A DNA stretch of 8,802 nucleotides from Flavonifractor avicola (GTDB lineage: Bacteria > Bacillota > Clostridia > Oscillospirales > Oscillospiraceae), in the NCBI GenBank assembly GCA_019116915.1, contig DXAS01000064.1, forward strand, positions 1-8,802. Reading direction: 5' to 3'. The position numbers and the translations under genes were made by a program. Shown here piece by piece: positions 1 to 5,670 of this stretch. The notes under the pieces are model-generated. The model did no database searches. It was not told where the DNA came from and was given only the letters and a program-made list of their open reading frames with translations. Numbering within the stretch: the first letter of the stretch is position 1; every line of letters starts with the position of its first letter.

Positions 1-1
1 G

Positions 2-31
2 CTGGAGGCGGCAATGCAGGAACCGGAATAA
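2..31 (+). CDS. Possible 3' end of an upstream gene (partial)
   Basis: Reading from base 2 gives nine codons (LEAAMQEPE) followed by TAA at 29-31. The codon composition (CTG GAG GCG GCA) resembles the neighbouring genes, and the stop comes just before an AT-rich promoter region, as expected for the end of a + strand gene starting outside the window. The piece is far too short to assign a family, and chance cannot be excluded. Confidence 0.4.
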   Translation: MEAAMQEPE

Positions 32-41
32 GAAAGAGGGC

Positions 42-70
42 TTTACCCCACCGTCTAAATGGGATATAAT
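42..70 (+). promoter_or_regulatory. Sigma-A type promoter of the sigma/anti-sigma operon
   Basis: A perfect -10 box TATAAT lies at 65-70 and a -35-like TTTACC at 42-47, separated by exactly 17 bp. Transcription would start near 77, giving a leader of about 70 nt before the sigma factor start. I see no obvious ECF-type (GGAAC/GTC) promoter here, so basal expression probably depends on housekeeping RNA polymerase. Autoregulation cannot be excluded. Confidence 0.7.
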
Positions 71-148
71 AAAATAGAAGAAAATTAATGTTCCGTGCAA
101 TAAAAGCACCTTCTCACACATTATAACAACGACGGGAGTATGAAGAAC

Positions 149-727
149 ATGCTGATCCTGCTGGAGACGATGGCGGAGGAGCGCCGGCTCGCCACGGCGC
201 CGGAAATCCTGGAGCCGTTGATGGCTCAGCTGGCTGGCGGAAACCAGGAGACACTGGCGGAGCTATATCACCGGTGCAGAGCATCGGTATATGGTTTGGC
301 ACTCTCTTACCTGAAAAACCGGCATGATGCGGAGGACATTACCCAGGATACCTTTGTCCGGGTGTGGGAAAATGCCGGCCAATACCGCTCCCAGGGGACG
401 CCGTTGGCCTGGCTGCTGACCATCACCCGCAACCTTGCGCTGATGAAACTGCGGGAGCGGGGGCGTATTCAGGATATGGAGCCGGAAGACTGGGAACGGC
501 TGGCGGCAGACAATCCTATGGTGACAGTGGAGGATCGCCATGTATTGGAGGCGGCCCTTACCGCTTTGGCGGACGATGAGCGGCAGATCGTGATCCTGCA
601 CGCCGTTACGGGGTGGAAGCACCGGGAGATCGCTCAGCTGCTGGAACTGCCGCTGTCAACAGTCCTGTCCAAATACCGCCGGGCACTGGCAAAACTCAAG
701 ACAAAGCTGGAAGGAGGGAACGCCTGA
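149..727 (+). CDS. ECF-family RNA polymerase sigma factor
   Basis: A 192-residue sigma-70 family protein of the extracytoplasmic-function (group 4) type, which would direct core RNA polymerase to a small regulon when released by its anti-sigma factor. Region 2 spans roughly residues 34-105 and includes the characteristic DAEDITQDTFVRVWE helix (residues 60-74). A short acidic linker follows. Region 4 spans about residues 135-185, with the helix-turn-helix HREIAQLLELPLSTVLSKYR that reads the -35 element and the basic RRALAKLK tail. No region 1 or 3 is present, as usual for ECFs. The start is set at 149 because GGGAG (134-138) is 10 nt upstream; the ATG at 140 would be only 1 nt from it. An in-frame ATG at 170 is another possibility. 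The gene overlaps the next one by one base (TGATG), so the two are translationally coupled and the neighbour is almost certainly its regulator. The exact ECF subgroup is not determined. Confidence 0.9.
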   Translation: MLILLETMAEERRLATAPEILEPLMAQLAGGNQETLAELYHRCRASVYGLALSYLKNRHDAEDITQDTFVRVWENAGQYRSQGTPLAWLLTITRNLALMKLRERGRIQDMEPEDWERLAADNPMVTVEDRHVLEAALTALADDERQIVILHAVTGWKHREIAQLLELPLSTVLSKYRRALAKLKTKLEGGNA

Positions 728-2220
728 TGACGGACCGGGAACTGGAACGGAGATTGAACACCGCGCTGGAGCACGCCGCGCCCAACGATCTGGAGGGGGT
801 GCTCTCCCGATGCAAATCGCAGAACGGGACCGTGGTCCCGTTTGAACGACCGAAAAAGCGGCCGGGGCGGAGGGCCGCCCCCTGGCTGGCGGCGGCCTGT
901 CTGGCCTTGGTGCTGGTCGGCGGCGGCCTGGGAATTCACCAATATCGGCAGGCCTCCACAGTGGCCTCGGTGATCTCACTGGACGTAAACCCGAGTGTGG
1001 AGTTGGACGTGAACAGCAGGGAACGGGTCATTGCCGCTGTGCCGCTGAACGCTGATGCCAATGAAATCCTGGACGGCATGGATCTGAAAGGGACGGATCT
1101 GAACACGGCGATCAACGCCATTATGGGCTCCCTGCTCAAGAATGGCTATGTTGACGAGTTGGCCAACTCCATTTTGATCTCCGTGGAGGATGACGATGCC
1201 GCCAGGGGGGAGGCCCTGGAAGAGAAGCTGACCACGGAGATCGAGCAGGTCCTGGCATCCGCACAGGTGAACGGGGCCATACTCTCCCAGACGCTCAGCG
1301 GGAGCAGTACCCTCCAGCAGAAGGCGGACGAATACGGTATTTCGCTGGGAAAGGCGACCCTCATCCAGTCTCTGGTGGACGGCAGCAGCCACCTGACCTT
1401 TGAGTCCCTGGTGGGCCTGTCTATCAACGAGCTGAATCTGCTGGTCAACTCCACGGCGGTGCAGGAGGAAAGCGGAGGCCAGAGCACCGGCGAGACCAAT
1501 TCCTCGCTTCACTCGGTGGGCACTGCCAGCCAGAGCGGCTATATCGGAGTGGAGGCCGCCAAGGAGGCGGCCCTGAACCATGCCGGCGTGACTGCGGCGG
1601 ACGCGGTATTTCTGGAGGCGGACTACGATTATGAGGACGGCCGCATGGTATATGAAATTGAATTTGCCGCCGGTAACACCAAGTATGAGTATGACGTTGA
1701 CGCTTCCACCGGCGAGGTGGTGAAGTATGAGCGTGAGGGCGGTCAGACAGCTGGAACCGGCACAGGCTCTGCCGCTGCCCAGGGCGACGTGGGGGAGGCG
1801 GCGGCCAGAGCAGCTGCCCTGAACCATGCCGGCGTGACGGAGGCAGACACCAGCGGGTTGACGGTGAAGCGGGACTACGACGATGGCCGCCTGACCTATG
1901 AGATTGACTTTTGGGCAGGGAATGCAGAGTACGAGTATGTGATCAGTGCCGCCGATGGAACCGTGCTCAAGAGCAAGCGCGAGGAGCATCCGGGCGCTAT
2001 ATCTGCCGGGCAGTCCATCGGTCGTGATGCGGCCAGAGATGCGGCGCTGAACCACGCCGGCGTAAGCCTGAACGACGCCTACGAGCTGGAGGTGGAGGAG
2101 GACTTCGACGAGCGCACGCCCTTCTACAAGGTGGAGTTCAAGGCGGGCGGAATGGAGTATGAGTATGAGATTGATGCGCAGAGCGGCGCGATCCTCACCT
2201 ATGAAGCTGACTACGACTAA
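727..2220 (+). CDS. RsgI-like transmembrane anti-sigma factor with three PepSY domains
   Basis: A 497-residue single-pass membrane protein. Residues 1-49 form a cytoplasmic, charged N-terminus that should hold the sigma factor. A basic stretch KKRPGRR (43-49) precedes one transmembrane helix (about 51-70), giving N-in topology. Residues 79-245 match the extracytoplasmic middle domain of RsgI anti-sigma factors: SVISLDVNPSVELDVN starts at 81, with the Asn88-Pro89 pair at the position where RsgI proteins of Clostridium thermocellum are reported to self-cleave. A Gly/Ser/Thr-rich linker (246-270) follows. Three PepSY-type repeats come next (about 272-336, 354-418, 429-495), each with an AALNHAGV helix, an acidic D-rich turn, an FxAGxxxYEY strand and a D-x-x-x-G segment. 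RsgI proteins usually end in carbohydrate-binding or other sensor modules, so the PepSY tail is probably the sensing or inhibitory part here. The start is ATG 727, with GGAGG at 713-717 giving a 9-nt spacer. The ligand is unknown. Confidence 0.85.
   Translation: MTDRELERRLNTALEHAAPNDLEGVLSRCKSQNGTVVPFERPKKRPGRRAAPWLAAACLALVLVGGGLGIHQYRQASTVASVISLDVNPSVELDVNSRERVIAAVPLNADANEILDGMDLKGTDLNTAINAIMGSLLKNGYVDELANSILISVEDDDAARGEALEEKLTTEIEQVLASAQVNGAILSQTLSGSSTLQQKADEYGISLGKATLIQSLVDGSSHLTFESLVGLSINELNLLVNSTAVQEESGGQSTGETNSSLHSVGTASQSGYIGVEAAKEAALNHAGVTAADAVFLEADYDYEDGRMVYEIEFAAGNTKYEYDVDASTGEVVKYEREGGQTAGTGTGSAAAQGDVGEAAARAAALNHAGVTEADTSGLTVKRDYDDGRLTYEIDFWAGNAEYEYVISAADGTVLKSKREEHPGAISAGQSIGRDAARDAALNHAGVSLNDAYELEVEEDFDERTPFYKVEFKAGGMEYEYEIDAQSGAILTYEADYD
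1540..2211 (+). repeat. Three tandem PepSY-coding repeats inside the anti-sigma gene
   Basis: Three repeat units of about 195 bp lie at 1540-1734, 1786-1980 and 2011-2211. They are separated by spacers of about 50 and 30 bp. Each encodes AALNHAGV near its start and an AGxxxYEY strand in its second half. Units 1 and 2 still share a 23-bp identical stretch around the NHAGV codons (1570-1592 and 1816-1838). Unit 3 has diverged more (AAC CAC GCC GGC GTA). This points to internal duplication, with units 1 and 2 the most recent pair or kept alike by conversion. Confidence 0.8.
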
Positions 2221-2228
2221 GCCGAATC

Positions 2229-2273
2229 AAAAAGAGGGACCCGGAACCAATTTGGTTCCGGGTCCCTCTTTTT
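2229..2273. terminator. Bidirectional intrinsic terminator between convergent operons
   Basis: An almost perfect inverted repeat (arms about 2229-2248 and 2254-2273, loop AATTT) has a GC-rich core GAGGGACCCGGAACC. It begins with five A residues and ends with five T residues, so either strand's transcript makes a strong hairpin followed by a U tract. It starts 8 bp after the anti-sigma stop codon and ends 8 bp before the stop of the convergent minus-strand gene, and so should end both transcripts. Confidence 0.93.
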
Positions 2274-2281
2274 GAGAACGC

Positions 2282-2581
2282 TCAGATTTCCATATCCAGG
2301 AGGTAGGAGGACAATCCCTTGCCGTGCATATCCACGGACAGGGAGCGGGTGACGCCGCCGCCCAGGGCGGCGTACATGACAAAGTTGAGGGCGTGGATGT
2401 TGGGCAGCTCGTAGCGGACCACCTCGCCCTTGACCATGCCTTTGAAGTGCTCCTTTACCTTCTCGGCGGTGACCTTTTCCTTGAGCAGCTCATAGTCCTT
2501 CGGATCGTAGGCGATGAGGGAGATGTTGGAGATGTTGCCCTTGTCGCCGGTACGGGAGTGCGCGATATCCCAAAGTTTCAT
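2282..2581 (-). CDS. Small AtuA-related protein (AtuA C-terminal ferredoxin-like-fold domain as a separate subunit)
   Basis: A 99-residue cytosolic protein matching the C-terminal domain found in long AtuA (acyclic terpene utilisation) proteins. Visible family marks are the N-terminal LWDIAHSRTGDKGNISNIS motif, with an RTGDKG loop likely to bind a ligand or phosphate; the central VRYELPNIHALNFVMYAALGGG segment; and the closing D-x-HGKGLSSYLL. It follows the large AtuA-like gene by 27 nt and has its own Shine-Dalgarno (AAAGGAAG, about 9 nt before ATG). The preceding gene encodes only the N-terminal DUF1446 part, so the two probably form the heteromeric equivalent of the single-chain AtuA. The enzymatic activity is not established for the family; a role in breaking down an organic acid or its CoA ester is inference from the neighbours. 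It is the last gene of the operon and ends 8 bp from the shared terminator. Confidence 0.85.
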   Translation of the reverse strand: MKLWDIAHSRTGDKGNISNISLIAYDPKDYELLKEKVTAEKVKEHFKGMVKGEVVRYELPNIHALNFVMYAALGGGVTRSLSVDMHGKGLSSYLLDMEI

Positions 2582-2608
2582 TGTAAATGCTTCCTTTCTG
2601 TCCCAGAA

Positions 2609-3955
2609 TCACACTTCGAAGATCTCAACCTCGGGCTTGACGTCGTAGCGGCTCACCAGGATGGAGGCCACGGAGACGATGTCCCGGGTGCGCTTGACGG
2701 CGCCGCAGCCGCCGGCAGGACCGTTGGTGTACAGGGCTTCCACCTCGTTGCCGATGATGTCGGCGTCGGCCTTGGTCTTGGCGCGGCCGGCAACCCGGAC
2801 ACGGACCTCGCTGGGCTCCTCATTGTACTTGTAATCGGGATTCCAGTACAGGCTGTTGCAGCCGATAAGGTCGAATTTCAGCTCGTCGAACACGTTGGGA
2901 GCCACCAGCTCCAGCCGCTCCTTCAGGATATCCAGGGCCAGCTTGGCACGGTTGACGCAGCCGGGGCCGCCGTAGCTGATCTCACCGTCGCCGATGTAGC
3001 AGTCTTTATAACCAATGGAGCACTTGAAGGTCTCGGTCTTGGGCTTGCCGGTGATGCCGGTGACGGCAACCTTATCCTTCTCCACCTCTGTGAAGGTGAT
3101 TTGCTTGCAGTCAGCCACCACGTCGGGGGTCAGGTAATTTTCGGGATCATGAATCTCGTAGCAGATCTGCTCGGAGCAGGTCTCCACGGTGACCATACCG
3201 CCGGCCTCGGGTACCTTGGTGACGAAGAAAGAACCGTCCTCGGCCACCTCGATGATGGGGAAGCCCAGGTGACCCACGCCGGGCACATCCTTCTTGCCGG
3301 GCTCGGCGAAGTAGCCGCCGGTGACCTGGCCGCCGCACTCCAGCAGGTGGCCCATGATGGTGCCCTTGCCCAGCTTGTCCCAGTCCTCCAGGGACCAGCC
3401 GAACTCGTGGATCATGGGGGCCATGAAGATGGCGGGGTCGGCCACACGGCCGGTGATTACCACGTCGGCGCCCATATCCAGGGCCTTCAGGATACCTTCC
3501 ACGCCCATGTAGGCGTTGGCGGACACGATCTCGCCGCCCAGCTCCTTCAGGGGCTTGTGGTTCTCCCATACCTCGGTATCCATGTACTTGTCGATGACGG
3601 GCAACAGGTCGTCGCCGGTGACGCAGGCGATCTTCATGCCGGTCAGACCGTGCTTGCGGGCGATTTCCACGCACTTCTGAGCAGCGGCCTGGGGGTTGGC
3701 GGAACCCATGTTGGTGATGAGCTTCACCTTGTGCTGCCAGCACAGGGGAAGGGCCTTCTCCATGCGGTGCTCCAGCAGGCCGTTGTAGCCCTTGGCGGGG
3801 TCCTTCAGCTTGGCCTGCTGGCCGATAGCGATGGTGCGCTCGGCCAGGCACTCGTAGCTGATGTAGTCCAGATTGCCCTTCTCGATGAGCTCCAGAGAGG
3901 GCTCCAGGCGGTCGCCGGCATAGCCGGCGCCGCTGCCAATGCGGATGGTTTTCAT
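2609..3955 (-). CDS. Large AtuA/DUF1446-family protein
   Basis: A 448-residue soluble protein of the acyclic terpene utilisation AtuA family (DUF1446). Family motifs in order are: IGSGAGYAGDR at the N-terminus (6-16), TNMGSANP (81-88), VVITGRVADPAIFMAP (165-180), GHLLECGGQVTGGYF (202-216), GFPIIEV (231-237) and DPENYLTPDVVAD (270-282). The C-terminus ends at a beta-rich segment after the glycine-rich NGPAGGCGAVKR (411-422), without the small ferredoxin-like domain that long AtuA proteins carry; that domain is encoded by the next gene. In Pseudomonas AtuA belongs to the citronellol/geraniol cluster, but its reaction is undefined. Here the AtuB-H partners are absent and the upstream gene is a carboxylate transporter, so the true substrate is more likely a small organic acid (inference). 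Start: ATG at 3955 with AAAGGAAG 9 nt upstream; 46 nt separate it from the transporter gene. Confidence 0.88.
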   Translation of the reverse strand: MKTIRIGSGAGYAGDRLEPSLELIEKGNLDYISYECLAERTIAIGQQAKLKDPAKGYNGLLEHRMEKALPLCWQHKVKLITNMGSANPQAAAQKCVEIARKHGLTGMKIACVTGDDLLPVIDKYMDTEVWENHKPLKELGGEIVSANAYMGVEGILKALDMGADVVITGRVADPAIFMAPMIHEFGWSLEDWDKLGKGTIMGHLLECGGQVTGGYFAEPGKKDVPGVGHLGFPIIEVAEDGSFFVTKVPEAGGMVTVETCSEQICYEIHDPENYLTPDVVADCKQITFTEVEKDKVAVTGITGKPKTETFKCSIGYKDCYIGDGEISYGGPGCVNRAKLALDILKERLELVAPNVFDELKFDLIGCNSLYWNPDYKYNEEPSEVRVRVAGRAKTKADADIIGNEVEALYTNGPAGGCGAVKRTRDIVSVASILVSRYDVKPEVEIFEV

Positions 3956-4001
3956 AGAATGACTTCCTTTCTACGCAAACAGATGAATGGATGAGGAAAG
4001 A

Positions 4002-5396
4002 TTACAGGGCGATGGCGCCGGTGATGAAGGCCACAGCCACCATCACCAGGGAGACCAGCCAGGCCAGGGGAATGGTCTTCTTCTGATGCTCGCCCAGATC
4101 TACGCCGGACAGACCCACCAGCAGGAAGGTGGAGGCGGTGAGGGGAGAGATGGGGAAGCCCACGGTCATCTGGCCCAGAATGGCAGCGCGGCCCACATCG
4201 GCGCCCACAATGCCGAAGCCCTGAGCGGTGGTGGCCAGTACGGGCAGCACGCCATAGTAGAAGGAGTCGGGGTCAAAGAGCAGGGAAGCGGGCATGGCGA
4301 TGATGCCGATGATGAGGGGGAAGAACTGACCCATGGAGTCGGGGATGATGGCCACCAGGGCGGTAGACATCTCGGAGATCATGCCGGTGCCCTGCATGAT
4401 GCCGGTAAAGCAGCCGGCGGCAAAGAGCACGGAGCACATCATGAGGGCTTCCTTGGCGTGGGCGTCCACACGGGCCTTGGAGTCCTTCACGCGGGGGTAG
4501 TTGATGACGGTGGCCAGCACGTAGAACACCATGAACACCACAGCGGGAGCAAAGCCGGAGAACAGCAGGGAGATGATGGCAGCGATGATGAGGACGATGT
4601 TCACCCAGAACAGGTGGGGCCGCAGCAGGGCCTTCTGCTCGTCGGTGAGCTCCTGCTCGGTATGACCCACAGCCTGGAGAGCCACGGCGCCGATGCGCTT
4701 CTTTTCGCGGCTGCCCAGGAAGGCGGCGATGAGCAGCACACACACCATACCGGCCAGCACAGCGGGCAGGACAGGCATAAAGAACTCGGTGACGGTGGCC
4801 TCGGTGCCCTCCATGGTGGCCAGAGCGGTGTGGGCGCGGATGGTGGGTCCGCCCCAGGGCAGGATATTCATGGTGCCGGCGGACAGGGCCACGATGGTGG
4901 CCAGGGTGGTGCGGCGCATACCCAGCGCGTCATACAGGGGGAGCAGGGCGGGCACGCAGATCAGGAAGGTGACAGCGCCGGAGCCGTCCAGGTGCACGAT
5001 GGCGGCCAGCACAGCGGTGCCGATGCCGATCTTGATGGGATCGGTGCCCACCAGGTTCAGGATGCCCTTGATGATGGGACGGAAGGTGCCGGCATCGGTG
5101 AGAATGCCGAAGAACAGGATGGAGAAGATGAACATAACGCCGGTGGCGGCCACCGAGCCGATGCCCTTGGAGCCGGTGATCATACCGCCCAGGGACTTGA
5201 AGTTGGCCACAAAGTCAACGACGCCCTGTGTGCCCTCCGGGGCACCCTCGGGAACCACGGCCATAAAGAAACAGGCGATGATGCCGGTGACCACAGGAAC
5301 CACAATCAGGGCCACCAGGGGGGATGCCTTCTTGGTCATGATGAGCACCAGCATGATCACAACCGTCAGGAATCCCAGGATTGCTAAAGGTGACAT
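4002..5396 (-). CDS. CitMHS-family carboxylate (citrate-type) proton symporter
   Basis: A 464-residue polytopic inner-membrane protein with about 11-12 hydrophobic segments, the size typical of CitMHS carriers such as Bacillus CitM and CitH, which take up citrate complexed with divalent metal using protons. Family-like segments are HLDGSGAVTFLICVPALL (135-152), where polar and acidic residues interrupt a helix; MNILPWGGPT (176-185); LFDPDSFYYGVLPV (373-386); and GQMTVGFPISPLTASTFLLVG (409-429) near the C-terminus. A cytoplasmic loop of about 30 residues (229-260) divides the two halves. The start is ATG 5396, not an upstream in-frame ATG at 5516: AGGAGG (5410-5405) sits 8 nt before 5396, and the -24/-12 promoter lies between the two. 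It is the first gene of the sigma-54-controlled operon with the two AtuA-like genes, so its cargo is presumably their substrate. Citrate itself is not proven; a related di- or tricarboxylate is equally possible. Confidence 0.9.
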   Translation of the reverse strand: MSPLAILGFLTVVIMLVLIMTKKASPLVALIVVPVVTGIIACFFMAVVPEGAPEGTQGVVDFVANFKSLGGMITGSKGIGSVAATGVMFIFSILFFGILTDAGTFRPIIKGILNLVGTDPIKIGIGTAVLAAIVHLDGSGAVTFLICVPALLPLYDALGMRRTTLATIVALSAGTMNILPWGGPTIRAHTALATMEGTEATVTEFFMPVLPAVLAGMVCVLLIAAFLGSREKKRIGAVALQAVGHTEQELTDEQKALLRPHLFWVNIVLIIAAIISLLFSGFAPAVVFMVFYVLATVINYPRVKDSKARVDAHAKEALMMCSVLFAAGCFTGIMQGTGMISEMSTALVAIIPDSMGQFFPLIIGIIAMPASLLFDPDSFYYGVLPVLATTAQGFGIVGADVGRAAILGQMTVGFPISPLTASTFLLVGLSGVDLGEHQKKTIPLAWLVSLVMVAVAFITGAIAL

Positions 5397-5404
5397 GAAC
5401 GATA

Positions 5405-5410
5405 CCTCCT
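5405..5410 (-). promoter_or_regulatory. Shine-Dalgarno AGGAGG deciding the transporter start
   Basis: On the minus strand AGGAGG is followed by 8 nt and then ATG at 5396. It lies inside the predicted 50-nt leader of the sigma-54 transcript and excludes the longer reading frame that opens at 5516. Confidence 0.88.
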
Positions 5411-5456
5411 CTTGATTTCGACGGCCCTCTCTCCGACCGCCGTTGCCTCTGGATAA

Positions 5457-5472
5457 AGCAAGACATGTGCCA
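5457..5472 (-). promoter_or_regulatory. Sigma-54 (-24/-12) promoter of the transporter/AtuA operon
   Basis: The minus strand reads T-TGGCAC-ATGTC-TTGCT-TT, with the GG of the -24 element and the GC of the -12 element at the invariant 10-bp separation. It matches the sigma-54 consensus at all strongly conserved positions. Predicted transcription start is near 5446, giving a leader of about 50 nt to the ATG at 5396. A sigma-54 activator gene with an intact GAFTGA loop lies directly upstream, so functional assignment is strong. Confidence 0.92.
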
Positions 5473-5489
5473 AATGCGGAATAAAGGCG

Positions 5490-5509
5490 AAAAAAAGGGG
5501 GAAGCCCTT
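5490..5509 (-). terminator. Possible weak terminator after the activator gene
   Basis: On the minus strand AAGGG (5509-5505) and CCCTT (5499-5495) can form a 5-bp stem around a 5-nt loop, running directly into a T tract (5496-5490). The stem is short, so termination may be partial. Its place just upstream of the -24 box would help insulate the operon from read-through out of the activator gene. Confidence 0.35.
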
Positions 5510-5560
5510 GCGGCACAGTGCCTTTCTTGCTTTGCTGCGCCAGAGGAAGGGAGATGGGAA

Positions 5561-5576
5561 TTCTAATATTCTGGAA
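5561..5576. promoter_or_regulatory. Predicted activator-binding site (UAS) 1
   Basis: TTCTAATATTCTGGAA, an imperfect 16-bp dyad of the form TTC-N10-GAA, is identical to site 2. Its centre is about 122 bp upstream of the predicted sigma-54 transcription start and about 71 bp from the centre of site 2, close to a whole number of helical turns. Confidence 0.75.
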
Positions 5577-5631
5577 ATCAGGAGGGGATGGCGGAGAGAG
5601 AAGGGACGCTCAGAGGAGACCGCTCAACGCA

Positions 5632-5647
5632 TTCTAATATTCTGGAA
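5632..5647. promoter_or_regulatory. Predicted activator-binding site (UAS) 2
   Basis: An exact second copy of TTCTAATATTCTGGAA, centred about 193 bp upstream of the predicted start. It forms an inverted pair with site 3; the two centres are 21 bp apart, or two helical turns, which would place two activator dimers on the same face of the DNA. Confidence 0.77.
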
Positions 5648-5652
5648 CAACA

Positions 5653-5668
5653 TTCCAGTATTTTAGAA
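5653..5668. promoter_or_regulatory. Predicted activator-binding site (UAS) 3, inverted
   Basis: TTCCAGTATTTTAGAA is the reverse complement of site 2 with two differences over the 16 bp. It ends two bases from the activator gene's stop codon (5671-5673), so the site lies just past the end of the regulator's reading frame. Confidence 0.75.
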
Positions 5669-5670
5669 TT

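Noticed and set aside
140..148. ATG at 140 as the start of the sigma factor
   Set aside because: The only plausible ribosome binding site, GGGAG at 134-138, is 1 nt away, which is too close. The ATG at 149 has a 10-nt spacer. The three extra residues add nothing to the domain.
149..727. Sigma factor as SigI, because its partner is RsgI-like
   Set aside because: The protein is 192 residues with standard ECF region 2 (DAEDITQDTF) and region 4 only; SigI proteins are longer and their regions look different. Profile comparison would settle it.
2324..5387. Very long open frames on the + strand opposite the AtuA-like and transporter genes (about 460-560 codons)
   Set aside because: Their translations are low-complexity, rich in Gly, His, Asp and Gln, with no family resemblance. 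They are the antisense of well-conserved genes with strong third-position GC bias, which removes stops from the opposite strand.
5629..5670. Inverted repeat after the activator gene as an intrinsic terminator
   Set aside because: The stem is A/T-rich and no T tract follows on the minus strand. The same sequence recurs as a single copy at 5561-5576, which fits a protein-binding site better.
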